64,000 nt of DNA, taken from Rhipicephalus microplus (Eukaryota > Arthropoda > Arachnida > Ixodida > Ixodidae). Both the position numbers and the translations under genes were made by a program. Under the pieces are notes generated by a model. The model worked only from the letters and a program-made list of their open reading frames with translations. It was not told the DNA's origin and searched no databases. The stretch is taken from the NCBI RefSeq assembly GCF_043290135.1, contig NC_134707.1:133860319-133924318 (forward strand), read 5' to 3'. Shown here piece by piece: positions 1 through 8,929 of the stretch; positions within the stretch are counted from its first letter, which is position 1, and every line of letters starts with the position of its first letter.

Positions 1-434
1 ATTAGTCGTATCCGCGATCGCCTACACGTTGGATTTTTGATAACGGTTGTCGCATGGATAAAAAGACATAAGTTTGCCTGAGCTGCTATTTTCGAAAACT
101 TGTACGCGACGTTTCCTTCGCTTGTGCCGGCAATGCACTCACACCGGCAGCCCGCTTGATACCGATGACGTACGAACCCTACTTTTCCTATATATCGCTT
201 TGAACTTGTGGTCACTGTGTGGGTACACGATCGCTGATGAACAGCTTACCTTTATTCATCTTCTATTCGTTTCATAGTGCTTCACTTTCACAGTGGCGTA
301 TAGCCTATTTAACTTGTTTTCATGATCGCCGACCACGCCGAGCATTGCAGTGCAGCATCGACGGGAGGCGATCGCGGCACAGTTGCCCTCCCCGTTGGTA
401 CCTTCATTGCTGGGCGTTTGCGCAAGACACGCAT
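1..434. other. Unassigned sequence left of the candidate LTR
   Basis: No coding similarity, repeat or tRNA-like motif was recognised. Short open frames here have no motif I know. It may be flanking genomic DNA beyond the old Gypsy LTR. Confidence 0.5.
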
Positions 435-951
435 TGTCACACATTTAGTTCCTGTTGGACGAACCGTTCGTCAATTGGTTTAACGACTGCAGTTAGTCCA
501 ACTCTGCCGAATTTCGGCTTAGAGTGTGTGCTCAGGCGTGGCCGAGCACGGACCGACCAGCCACCACACAGCGAGCAGCTGTCCCAACGACGGCCGTGGT
601 GCGACGGCCGGGGTGCGACGGCGACTCCGCGACCTTCCCAAATCAAGCAGGCGCGTCGACACGTCGGACCATCTCGACGACAGTTCCGTGAGTGGTTGAC
701 GTCGAATCTAGTTCGCGCACCACTCACGCCACTGTCGTCGAGTGGTGGCGAACTAGATTCGCTGTGTCAGGCCGCGTGAACCGTGACTACGTATTTTAAA
801 CCTGTAGAGAGAACTGGACTGGCACGAGTTAGGAGTGCATGTATGCAGTTTTAGTTCATGTATGTAATTATGTCGAACTTGTATAAACGTCCTGTCTTTG
901 TCTATGCCCTGTTCCTTGTTGGTTGAGCGCCTGGGCCCCCACGAACCTCCC

Positions 952-954
<3 letters not shown>
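435..954 (-). mobile_element. Candidate LTR of an old Gypsy element (Gypsy-3)
   Basis: Begins TGTCACAC and ends CTCCCACA on the plus strand, so it has TG...CA termini in either direction. It is GC-rich with an internal palindrome (688-761), and its right edge abuts the AT microsatellite that Gypsy-1 entered. Beyond Gypsy-1 and on the same strand lies an eroded Gypsy integrase C-terminus (6243-6977). The simplest reading is that this is the 3' LTR of that relic, pushed away by the Gypsy-1 insertion. No second LTR copy is in the window, so the assignment is inference. Open frames on both strands here are probably incidental. Confidence 0.4.
688..761. repeat. Overlapping inverted repeats (cruciform-prone)
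   Basis: CGAATCTAGTTCGC at 703-716 pairs with its reverse complement at 748-761, and the arm extends inward through ACCACT/AGTGGT. A second pair, CGTGAGTGGT at 688-697 and ACCACTCACG at 719-728, overlaps the first, so two alternative hairpins are possible. It lies inside the candidate LTR. Confidence 0.75.

Positions 955-998
<44 letters not shown>
955..998. repeat. (AT)n microsatellite, left half
   Basis: About 22 AT dinucleotides directly abut the left LTR of Gypsy-1. The array resumes at 6195 on the other side of the element, so the insertion split one microsatellite. Confidence 0.95.
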
Positions 999-1002
<4 letters not shown>

Positions 1003-1145
1003 ACGACCTCAGTAGGCGTCTGGGGGTTTATTGATACACGGTTCGAGGGACGAGCCGTATCGGCGCAGGCAGATGATGATGATCTTCTTCTTCCACACCC
1101 CTTGCTTCTTTTTCCTTCTTCGTCCGGCACATACGTGGCGTAACA
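999..1145 (-). repeat. 3' LTR of Gypsy-1
   Basis: 147 bp, TG...CA, same sequence as 6048-6194. It is unusually short for a Gypsy LTR. It contains GATGATGATGATC followed by a pyrimidine-rich stretch. Confidence 0.95.
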
Positions 1146-1160
1146 TTTCCCCCCTCGCAG
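1146..1160 (-). promoter_or_regulatory. Polypurine tract of Gypsy-1
   Basis: On the minus strand this reads CTGCGAGGGGGGAAA immediately upstream of the 3' LTR, the expected place for plus-strand priming during reverse transcription. Confidence 0.85.
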
Positions 1161-1179
1161 ACAAAGCGCGCCGCGCGTT

Positions 1180-4100
1180 TCATGCAGTGTCGCGTTGACT
1201 GAAAGGCTTCAGGCGAGCGACATGCGTGACCTCTGTCTTTCTGGAACGTCTCCCGCTAGCTGTAAGACGTGCGATGCGGTAGTCGACTGCGCTCAGGCGG
1301 TCAAGGATAACAAAAGGTCCGATGTAGTGCGCGAGCAGTTTTTGGCACAAGCCACGTTTGCGTAAAGGCTTCCACACCAACACGAGATCTCCCGGAATAT
1401 ATGTGGCCTGCCGGTGCTTGCTGTCATAACGAACTTTCGATCTGTCTTGCGAGGCTATTGTACGTAAACGAGCAAGACGACGAGCTTCTTCGGCGAGACA
1501 AAGAGTTTCTGCTAGGGAGATTTCTGATTGGTCCCGATCAGAGAAGGAAAATATTGTATCCAGAGTATAACGGGGGGGTCGAACATAGAGGAGGAAGAAC
1601 GGGCTGTAGCCGGTGGTCTCATGTTGGGAAGTATTAAACGCGTACGTGACGAACGGCAAGACATCGTCCCAGTTCTTGTGGTTCGAAGCAACGTACATAG
1701 AAAGCATATTCACCAGTGTTCGAATTGTTCGCTCGACGAGACCATTCGTCTGCGGGTGATAAGGCGTCGAGTGTCTGAGCTCTGAGCCACACATACGGAG
1801 AAGTTGTTCGACAACGTCTGCCGTGAATTGACGTCCACGGTCACTTATGATGACGCGAGGGGGCCCATGACGCAGTATGATAGAATGGAGAAGGAAGGAC
1901 GACACTTGACCAGCAGTCGCGGATGGCAGGGCAGCAGTCTCGCAGTACCGAGTAAGATGGTCAGCACATACCACAATCCATCTGTTGCCTTTCGATGAAC
2001 GCGGAAAAGGGCCCACCAGGTCAATGCCAATTTGTTCGAACGGAAAACTGGGAGGCGTCACAGGTTGTAGATGTCCGGCCGGAGCTGCTGAGAGAGATTT
2101 GTGCGCCTGGCATTGCGCACAACTGGCCACGTACAACTCAACTGACTGGCGCATACGTGGCCAGTAGAAGCGTTCCTGGGTACGATGAAGAGTGCGCGTC
2201 GTTCCGAGGTGACCTGAAGTGGCGTCATCATGCATGGCGTACAAAACAGATGACCGTAGTGCCTCTGGAACCACCAGCAGGAAGCGGGAACCGGTGCCGG
2301 AGATGGATTTCTTGTACAGTAGACCATCACGGACGCAAAAGCGGCTTTCCGGAGTGGATGCTTGTGCGATCACGAATAACGGATTCAAACTCACGTCCTT
2401 CCGCTGCTCAGTTTCAAAGGTGGCCTTATCCGGGAACGCTGGTGCTACGGACGCAATCAGATGATCGAAATCGTCAGCGTCGCAAACTGTAGCATCAACT
2501 GGCATCCTTGAAAGGCAGTCTGCGTCCGCGTGTTTCCTGCCGCTCTTGTACGATACCGTGAAGTTGTACTCTTGCAGCCGGAGGGCCCAGCGTGCTAGAC
2601 GGCCTGACGGATCCCGAAGGTTGATAAGCCAGCACAAAGAATGATGATCCGTAACTACTTGGAAAGGACGACCGTATAGGTATGAGCGGAATCGCTGCAC
2701 AGCGAAGACGAGTGCAAGGCATTCTTGTTCGGTCACAGTGTAATTGCGTTCCGGCTTACTTAAAGTACGACTGGCATATGCGATTACGTGTTCCACTTGA
2801 TTACATCGCTGTATCAGGACTGCACCTATGCCAATGCCGCTTGCGTCGGTGTGAACTTCAGTCGCCGCAGAAGGATCGAAGTGCCGCAGGATAGGCTGCG
2901 ACGTGAGCAAGAACTTCAGTTGGTTGAAAGAAGTTTCACAATCAGGAGTCCATTCAAAACTAGCACCTTGGCGGAGAAGACAGGTCAGTGGAAAGGCAAC
3001 TTCTGCAAAGGCGGGAATAAATCGGCGAAAGTAAGAGCAGAGGCCCAAGAAGCTCCGAAGCTCCTTCACTGAGCCAGGTGGTTTAAAAGCTCTAACAGCC
3101 GCCGTCTTATTCGGGTCGGGCCTGATGCCATCCTTGTTGACGAGATGTCCCAGCACCAGTGTTTGTCGAGCTCCGAAATGACACTTCTTTGCATTAAGAA
3201 CCAAGCCAGCATTTCGAATACATTTCAAAACCAGCTCTACCCTTTCGTTATGTTCACTGAATGTACGCCCGAAGATAACACCGTCGTCAAGATAACACAT
3301 ACAGATGTTCCACTTCAGGCCGCGCAGAATGGTGTCCATGAATCTTTCAAATGTAGCGGGCGCGTTACATAGACCAAAAGGCATCACGTTAAATTCATAT
3401 AGTCCATCCGGAGTAACGAAAGCCGTCTTTTCTTTGTCCATTGAATGCACAGGTATTTGCCAATAGCCTGAGCGTAAGTCTATGGACGAAAAGTAGGATG
3501 CTGAATGGAGGCAGTCTAGAGCGTCATCAATGCGTGGGAGAGGGTAGACATCTCTCTTTGTGACGGAGTTTAGACGGCGATAGTCCACACAGAATCTCCA
3601 GGTACCATCCTTCTTTTTGACTAGAATCACGGGAGCCGCCCAAGGACTCGATGATTCTCGAATGACACCCTTCTGCAGCATATCACGCACTTGTTCATCA
3701 ATTATCTTGCGCTCAGACGGCGACACTCGGTAGGGTTTCTGGCGGATGGGCTGTGCTGTTCCCGTGTTTATCCTGTGGAGAATCCGAGACGCGGGAATCG
3801 AGGGCGCATGGTCATGGGAAAAATCGAAAATCGCCACGTATTTCGACAAAACGTCCAGAAGCATGCGGCGTTTGTCAGTAGTAAGTGACTTGTCGATCAT
3901 AGGTAAAAGTTTTGAATCGGCCGTAGAAGTATTGGCTGAGGCCCCACCTGGAGCATCACTGAGGGCAGCCACTGCCATCGGTGAGTATGTTTTGAACTTG
4001 GCAAGCTTCAGTCCTCCTGGTAGAACCACCGACTCAGCTGAACAGTTTACCGCCCATAGTCCTGTGCGTCCTTGAACGAGTGACACTATGCAATGCGGCA

Positions 4101-4668
4101 CCAATGTGTTCTTCTTAATGCAACTGAGATGAAAGGGCTCCACTAATGCGTCGAACGCACTGTCACTGTTTTCAATGCGTGAAGAGTATACAGGAACACA
4201 GACTGCAGAGAATGCCGGCACAATGCTATCTTCACTGACCCGGAGCGCACCGTGCTCCCTGTCTGAATTCTCTAATAGTTCTCCAGGGGCAGCATCACAT
4301 ATGTACACCTCTCCATTTCTACAATCAACAGTGGCGCCACACATTCGAAGGAAGTCAATCCCCAGGATTATGTCGTGTGTGCTCCTTGGAAGAATCGTAA
4401 ACTCTGTGACAAACACTTGATCACCCAAGCACACTTCTGCGGTACAGACACCAATGGGACACAGCGAGTTACCACCAACGCCACAGAATGTTGTTGCCTT
4501 CTCCCACAAAAACATCACCTTTTGTCCTAAACGGTGTTTAAAAGCAGCACTCATAATCGAAACTGTAGCACCAGTATCCACCAAAGCCATCGTACACACA
4601 CCATCAACAAAAACTTCTACCTTGTTCTTGAACATCAACACAGACGGGGGTATTTCGTTTTGCAGCAA
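1180..4668 (-). CDS. pol: Gypsy-1 pol polyprotein (protease, RT, RNase H, integrase)
   Basis: The listed first codon is TTG; the frame stays open upstream through the gag stop, so translation most likely enters by -1 frameshift from gag. Retropepsin motif LVDTGA is at residues about 29-34, with a later ILGIDFL. RT follows at about 310-490, with LVKKKDGTWRFCVDYR, MPFGLCNAPATF and the catalytic YLDD. RNase H starts at the TDASG motif near 590. Integrase has an HHCC-type zinc region ending CAQCQ, and a DDE core with IGIDLVGPFP, ISDRGRQF and HPQTNGLVER. Length (1162 aa) is typical for Gypsy pol. No stop or frameshift interrupts it, so the copy looks competent. The product replicates the element through an RNA intermediate and inserts it. 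Confidence 0.95.
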   Translation of the reverse strand: MLQNEIPPSVLMFKNKVEVFVDGVCTMALVDTGATVSIMSAAFKHRLGQKVMFLWEKATTFCGVGGNSLCPIGVCTAEVCLGDQVFVTEFTILPRSTHDIILGIDFLRMCGATVDCRNGEVYICDAAPGELLENSDREHGALRVSEDSIVPAFSAVCVPVYSSRIENSDSAFDALVEPFHLSCIKKNTLVPHCIVSLVQGRTGLWAVNCSAESVVLPGGLKLAKFKTYSPMAVAALSDAPGGASANTSTADSKLLPMIDKSLTTDKRRMLLDVLSKYVAIFDFSHDHAPSIPASRILHRINTGTAQPIRQKPYRVSPSERKIIDEQVRDMLQKGVIRESSSPWAAPVILVKKKDGTWRFCVDYRRLNSVTKRDVYPLPRIDDALDCLHSASYFSSIDLRSGYWQIPVHSMDKEKTAFVTPDGLYEFNVMPFGLCNAPATFERFMDTILRGLKWNICMCYLDDGVIFGRTFSEHNERVELVLKCIRNAGLVLNAKKCHFGARQTLVLGHLVNKDGIRPDPNKTAAVRAFKPPGSVKELRSFLGLCSYFRRFIPAFAEVAFPLTCLLRQGASFEWTPDCETSFNQLKFLLTSQPILRHFDPSAATEVHTDASGIGIGAVLIQRCNQVEHVIAYASRTLSKPERNYTVTEQECLALVFAVQRFRSYLYGRPFQVVTDHHSLCWLINLRDPSGRLARWALRLQEYNFTVSYKSGRKHADADCLSRMPVDATVCDADDFDHLIASVAPAFPDKATFETEQRKDVSLNPLFVIAQASTPESRFCVRDGLLYKKSISGTGSRFLLVVPEALRSSVLYAMHDDATSGHLGTTRTLHRTQERFYWPRMRQSVELYVASCAQCQAHKSLSAAPAGHLQPVTPPSFPFEQIGIDLVGPFPRSSKGNRWIVVCADHLTRYCETAALPSATAGQVSSFLLHSIILRHGPPRVIISDRGRQFTADVVEQLLRMCGSELRHSTPYHPQTNGLVERTIRTLVNMLSMYVASNHKNWDDVLPFVTYAFNTSQHETTGYSPFFLLYVRPPRYTLDTIFSFSDRDQSEISLAETLCLAEEARRLARLRTIASQDRSKVRYDSKHRQATYIPGDLVLVWKPLRKRGLCQKLLAHYIGPFVILDRLSAVDYRIARLTASGRRSRKTEVTHVARLKPFSQRDTA

Positions 4669-4703
4669 GTCACCAGCGACCTCACCCCCATCGGCCGCAC
4701 TGT

Positions 4704-4713
4704 TTAGTTTTCC
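4704..4713 (-). promoter_or_regulatory. Probable -1 frameshift site at gag-pol junction of Gypsy-1
   Basis: On the minus strand G GAA AAC is followed directly by the gag stop TAA. Pol is in the -1 frame and open across this point. The heptamer is imperfect (GGAAAAC rather than XXXYYYZ), but the position matches the canonical site in Gypsy-2. Confidence 0.6.
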
Positions 4714-5945
4714 TGATGTGGTGACGATGGGCGGCGCCGTGGCGATGGAGACCGGTGGGATCGAGGCGCAGGAGGTGGCGTCACACTTCGATCAGAGGCA
4801 GGGGAGTTGTTGCGCCAGTGTCCGTGCCAGAAGCTGCTGCCGGGTCTTGAGTCGGTGGGCCAGTGTCCTTGAAAAGGTGGGACAGCAGGTTTATCGGTCA
4901 AGCTTGTCCACTGATCATAGCGTGGTATGCGCGAACGATCGCAATACCTCGATATGTGACCAGTCAGACCACAGTTGTAGCACACAGGCGCAGGACGAGG
5001 TCGTCGCCGTTCTTCGAAGTGTTCACGTCTGCGAGCGTTCGCGTAAGCCCGAGATTCAATGAAATCAGTTGTCGGTGGGTGGTATGGGCGTACGGAACGG
5101 AAACGTTGAGGGTACTGTGATCGCTCGTAAAAAACCGGACTTGACTGCTGAATACGCCGAGGCCCTGCAACCTCCGTTGCGTTGACGGATGGATGTTCAT
5201 AAACTGTAAGCTGTGGGGCAGTGGTGTCCTGCGGGAAATAGGATGGAGACGTGGCAGCTGCCCGTTCACGTGTCATTTCGCCATGTCTGAGTAACTCTTC
5301 CCGAACAATTTGGCGGATGGTTGCCGAAAGGTCACCAGTTGAGGCCGCTTCTATGCTGGCTACTGAGGTGACATTTGCCAGACGACCAAACTTAGGCGCT
5401 ATTCTGCGCTGCTTCAGGGTTTCAAACGTGCGGCAGTGCCGTACAACGTCAGACACTGAAGTCAGGCTTTCCCTGCTAATAAGGAAGTTGTAAACATCTT
5501 CTGCAATTCCCTTCAGCAAATGCCCCACCTTGTCCTCTTCCGACATGCTGGAATCGACTTCCCTACACAGCCTCAAAATCTCTTCAGTATACACGGTGCA
5601 GGTCTCACCGGATAGCTGGGCCCTCTGTGCAAGACTCTGCTCGGCAAGCTTCTTTTTTGCAGCTGAGTTGCCGAAACACTTCTTGATTTCTTCAACAAAG
5701 CGTTCCCATGTTGTCAGAATATCTTCATGGTTCTCATACCAAACGAGGGCAACATCAGTGAGGTAGAAAACAACGCGTGACAGTTGGGAGGCAGCATCCC
5801 ATTTGTTGCAGTTGCTTACTCGCTTGAAATGTTTGAGCCATGAGTCCACGTCGTCATTGGCCCTCCCGGAGAAGGTTCGTGGCTCTCTGTGATACGGCCA
5901 AGAACTGCTGGGGACTGGTTCCCGAGCTTCTGTTTCGTCAGGCAT
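4704..5945 (-). CDS. gag: Gypsy-1 Gag with CCHC zinc knuckle
   Basis: The first ATG is at 5945; the frame is open slightly further with a TTG. The N-terminal half has a retrotransposon capsid pattern (SWLKHFKRV, VALVWYENHED, a tryptophan-centred FVEEIKKCF). The C-terminal half carries one zinc knuckle, CYNCGLTGHISRYC, then a basic Pro/Arg/Ser tail. It ends in TAA at 4704-4706, where pol lies in the -1 frame. It packages element RNA in virus-like particles. About 413 aa, a normal Gypsy length, uninterrupted. Confidence 0.9.
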   Translation of the reverse strand: MPDETEAREPVPSSSWPYHREPRTFSGRANDDVDSWLKHFKRVSNCNKWDAASQLSRVVFYLTDVALVWYENHEDILTTWERFVEEIKKCFGNSAAKKKLAEQSLAQRAQLSGETCTVYTEEILRLCREVDSSMSEEDKVGHLLKGIAEDVYNFLISRESLTSVSDVVRHCRTFETLKQRRIAPKFGRLANVTSVASIEAASTGDLSATIRQIVREELLRHGEMTRERAAATSPSYFPQDTTAPQLTVYEHPSVNATEVAGPRRIQQSSPVFYERSQYPQRFRSVRPYHPPTTDFIESRAYANARRREHFEERRRPRPAPVCYNCGLTGHISRYCDRSRIPRYDQWTSLTDKPAVPPFQGHWPTDSRPGSSFWHGHWRNNSPASDRSVTPPPAPRSHRSPSPRRRPSSPHQEN

Positions 5946-6030
5946 GATGGCCAAAGAAGGAGGCAGGCCGGCGAGGCGACGACTCCGGCGAAATCCGAGG
6001 GGTAGCGGTCCCGTCGTTGGTTCCTATACC

Positions 6031-6044
6031 CAGCACCTCCACCA
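6031..6044 (-). promoter_or_regulatory. Primer-binding site of Gypsy-1
   Basis: TGGTGGAGGTGCTG on the minus strand, three bases inside the 5' LTR. It starts with TGG, the complement of a tRNA CCA end. The same 14 bases occur at the same place in Gypsy-2. The primer tRNA should end CAGCACCTCCACCA; I cannot name it. Confidence 0.75.
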
Positions 6045-6047
6045 CTC

Positions 6048-6194
6048 TGTTACGACCTCAGTAGGCGTCTGGGGGTTTATTGATACACGGTTCGAGGGAC
6101 GAGCCGTATCGGCGCAGGCAGATGATGATGATCTTCTTCTTCCACACCCCTTGCTTCTTTTTCCTTCTTCGTCCGGCACATACGTGGCGTAACA
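6048..6194 (-). repeat. 5' LTR of Gypsy-1
   Basis: 147 bp, apparently identical to 999-1145. The core promoter and the transcription start are expected here, but no clear TATA box was identified. Confidence 0.95.

Positions 6195-6242
<48 letters not shown>
6195..6242. repeat. (AT)n(AG)n compound microsatellite, right half
   Basis: The AT run at 6195-6219 continues into an AG run to about 6242. It is the other half of the array split by Gypsy-1. Confidence 0.95.
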
Positions 6243-6244
<2 letters not shown>

Positions 6245-6977
6245 GTGTTGTTCGTCGAGAAAGGTTCAGGCGTAGCTTTTCGAAAGGCTCTACGAGGCAT
6301 GTCTGGCAAACGGTGAGTGCGTGGGCTAGCGACAACTACAGCCACCGATCATTGTCGTTGTCTTCAGGGCCAGCGGAGCGTCCGTCATCCATAGTGACAA
6401 CTCCCCGTGAAATAAGGAACCATCATGACGACCTATGTATCAGTAAACGCGGGAGGGTCGGAACACTGCTTAAGTATCGACGCTTGAACAATTACTCGGC
6501 CCCGACGACAATTGTCAGAAAACGGTTCCAGTGGCTCGATGAGGTAATTTAACGTTGAAGTCTTTTGTAATATACGTAATGGGCCTTGGTACTTGGGGAC
6601 CAACGTGATAGAAAAACCACGTGTAGCAGAAGGCGCACGCAGCCAGACAAGCAACCTGGATTGTAAGAGTAGCATTAGAGGATGCGTCATGGTGTTTTTG
6701 GTATTCTTGGTCGTGTTTCGTGAATAACCATGCCAGTGTGCGGCATTCTTCAGCGTATGTAGCGCCTCGAGATAGGATCTCTACTATGAATTGTGTCCAT
6801 ATATCTAGAAGGTTAGCGTCTATAAAGGAGGTAAAAATGAGAGATCCCAGTAGTTTTCCTAATGATGGAATTGTAGGCAAACGTAATAAATTGTAGTTTC
6901 GGTCCCAATTGGAGTCGTCTAAGAAGATGTGCGTAGACAGCACGTCACCGAGGGTGCCGTTGGAGCGCTCTGTCACT
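6243..6977 (-). pseudogene. Gypsy-3 relic, integrase C-terminus
   Basis: The minus strand shows, in broken frames, TERSNGTLGDVLS followed by a degenerate segment, then KHDQEYQKHHDASS and LVPKYQGPLRILQ...YLIEPLEP. These are the end of the integrase core and the C-terminal domain of a Gypsy pol of a different subfamily from the two complete copies. Several frameshifts are needed to follow it. It ends abruptly at a LINE 3' tail at 6978. It and the candidate LTR at 435-954 probably belong together. Confidence 0.75.
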
Positions 6978-7590
6978 TTTTTTTATCAAGATACCCTAAA
7001 GGCCCAGAAGCCATTACATAGGGGAAGAATACATTGAATGGGGGCAAATAATGGATAGAAACATTCAACACTATATTAAATATACATGAACAAGAGTTAG
7101 TAAAACCCAAAATTTTTACAAATTAGAAAATGAATAGAGAAAAACGATCATAACAAGAAAAGCAATGGCTATTCAAACACTTACCAATAAATACTATTTT
7201 ATTGCGTGGAGAACACTACTCTTAACAAGAATAAGCTTAGATCTTATGGAATGTTTGATGTGTATAACAAATCACTCATGATTGACAATGTGTCAGATGT
7301 CAGTAGGCAAAAAGTTTCATGCACGAATGGCGATGAGGAGTGGTGAGTGATAGAACAGATTAGTGTGAGCTGAACGGGGTTCAAATATATACTAGTGATC
7401 CAGTCGCCAAGATATATGACGAGCCGGTTTGCTATTGAAGGTATCGTGGGATGACTGATTGTAGTGTAGCCTATGAAAGGAGGACAGCAGTGTCAGCATT
7501 CTGCGCCTTTTTAGCGGGGCGAGGTTAAGTGAAGATTTAATATCTATAGTTTGCAACATGGTCACCTTCCCTCCGCATGCTTCGCATAAC
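6978..7590 (-). pseudogene. CR1-like LINE relic, C-terminus and 3' UTR
   Basis: The minus strand encodes, with stops, a segment around SLNLAPLKRRRMLTLLSSFHR and later SPLLIAIRA followed by a LPTDI-like block. This is the region after the RT in CR1/Jockey-type LINEs, where a WNxLP motif is usual. The 3' end at 6978-7040 resembles LINE C (CCCCCATTCAATG..., GGGCCTTTAGGGTATCTTGAT, then a short A-run), so it is the same 3'-UTR family. It is 5'-truncated and inactive. Confidence 0.65.
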
Positions 7591-7849
7591 GTTGATTCCC
7601 AGGTACGTGGGATCGGCCAAATTTTTTTATCTCGGCAAAGTCATGGTGCAGTAGTTCAAAGAAAACGTTTGAACATATTCCCAGTACCATCGAATTCCCT
7701 CTTCATTTAAACTTCGCTCTGGGTATCTGGAATTCGTCGCATGTTTTGATAAATCAAGCCACATTCATTTTCATGTTCTTCCACGTGAATCTTTGCATGA
7801 GCTTCCTATACGTCCTCCTATACGTCCTCATCGAGGTCAACAGCTCCGC
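7591..7849. other. Unassigned stretch before LINE A
   Basis: No feature recognised. It may include the 5' UTR of LINE A, whose start is not sharply defined. Confidence 0.4.
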
Positions 7850-8078
7850 TCCATATTAAAGCCCACCCTCCCCGGGGTCACCCTATGGGCTCTGTGACTG
7901 CACCTCAACGCAGCCATCTAACCCGCTAATCTTTGCGATGCAGGTTAGTAAGTCCTTCGTGCTGTTTGCAAAAAAATCTAGCAGTTACGTCTTGGTGCAG
8001 TTGCCGAGCCCACGGTGCTGTCTCGCCATTGCCGCCGTATGTGTTTCCGTTATTCATTCCTTGTTGATGTTGTCAGGA

Positions 8079-8102
8079 GATGTGGAAACTAACCCTGGCC
8101 CT
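8079..8102 (+). other. 2A ribosome-skipping motif DVETNPGP (LINE A)
   Basis: Matches the D(V/I)ExNPGP consensus of 2A peptides; the skip would lie between G54 and P55 of the ORF1 frame. It is preceded by Ser-Gly after a hydrophobic segment, as expected for an active 2A upstream context. Confidence 0.85.
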
Positions 8103-8190
8103 GGCGGAAACGATGCCATGTTGACAGAACTTCAGAAAATAGCCGCAGGCCAATCCAAAGTGATTACCGAGGTACGGAGCCTCAAATCTT

Positions 8191-8193
8191 AGC

Positions 8194-8224
<31 letters not shown>

Positions 8225-8244
8225 AAATGGATGAATAAATAAAC
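8191..8244. repeat. (AAAT)n microsatellite inside LINE A ORF1
   Basis: TAAATAAA repeated with a GGATG interruption. It introduces stops between the 2A part and the RNA-binding part of ORF1, so it either expanded or was inserted after the element lost function. Confidence 0.85.
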
Positions 8245-8929
8245 ACTACTGATAGAACATTAACGGATTCATGCAAACGGATGACCGACCTAGAAGCACA
8301 CTACCAGGCTGTTATTCCTATCGGAAACGACATCGAAAAGATGCGGCCACACACAAGCAGCATATCTCGCAAGATCGAGGAGTTGGAAGACCTCCTAGAC
8401 GACGCGGAAAATCGGTCACGCCGAAATAACCTAATCTTTTACGCATCTCCGACCCTACTGACAGCGAAACATGGAACGATTCCGAAAAAAATAATTATCA
8501 ATTTCTGCCACAATACTCTGGGAATAACCGTAGGACCTCATGACTTCGAAAGAGCTCATCGCCTTGGTCGTCATTTGCTCGGTAGAAATCGTCCCATAAT
8601 CGTAAAATTCGCATGTTACGAAACAAAGGACTCGATCCTATCAAATGGCCGGAAATTAAGAAATACTAACTTTAGCATTGGAGAGGACTTTTCGCTCTCC
8701 GTTCGACACGCGCGAAGAGAATTAATAGTATTTGCCAAGGCTAAATCTGCTAAGTTCCCCTTGCGGTATAAAACCCTGCACATAGGTCCTTAACGTTATA
8801 TTTTCAATAAAATGTCTAGCACAGTTAAAGAAATCGCATAGCAATCGCCCTGTCACCATGTACCTACAAACCAACAACGCCCGGCACTTGCCAAATGACT
8901 CTCCATTTCCGTGATATTTGCTAACATCT

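Larger units (their letters stand above)
999..6194 (-). mobile_element. Complete Gypsy-type LTR retrotransposon, Gypsy-1
   Basis: A 5196-bp element on the minus strand with two 147-bp LTRs (999-1145 and 6048-6194) that appear identical base for base. The LTR ends are inverted, TGTTACG...CGTAACA. On the minus strand the order is 5' LTR, primer site (6031-6044), gag, pol, purine tract (1146-1160), 3' LTR. The pol order PR-RT-RNase H-IN is that of the Gypsy/Metaviridae group. No envelope-like ORF was seen. Flanks on both sides are AT repeats, so the target-site duplication cannot be delimited but ATAT is compatible. Identical LTRs and two open ORFs indicate a very recent insertion. Confidence 0.95.
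7938..8793 (+). pseudogene. LINE A ORF1: N-terminal leader, 2A motif, coiled coil, RRM-like domain
   Basis: The ATG at 7938 opens an 84-aa frame with a hydrophobic stretch (CCLAIAAVCVSVIHSLLML) followed by the 2A motif GDVETNPGP (D48-P55). After that the frame is lost in an AAAT microsatellite (8191-8244). A second frame, 8281-8793, resumes with a heptad-rich region (SRKIEELEDLLDDAENRSRR) and an L1-ORF1-like RNA-binding block (NNLIFY, FERAHRLGR, RPIIVKF). This is the layout of 2A-bearing ORF1 proteins in CR1/L2-type LINEs, where the 2A separates a leader peptide from the nucleic-acid-binding protein during translation. Here it is no longer continuous. Confidence 0.8.

Noticed and set aside
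219..779. 186-aa plus-strand ORF
   Set aside because: It lies mostly in the candidate LTR, is GC-rich with inverted repeats and has no domain I know.
6243..6977. A second active Gypsy element adjacent to Gypsy-1
   Set aside because: The integrase fragment has many frameshifts and no RT or gag nearby.
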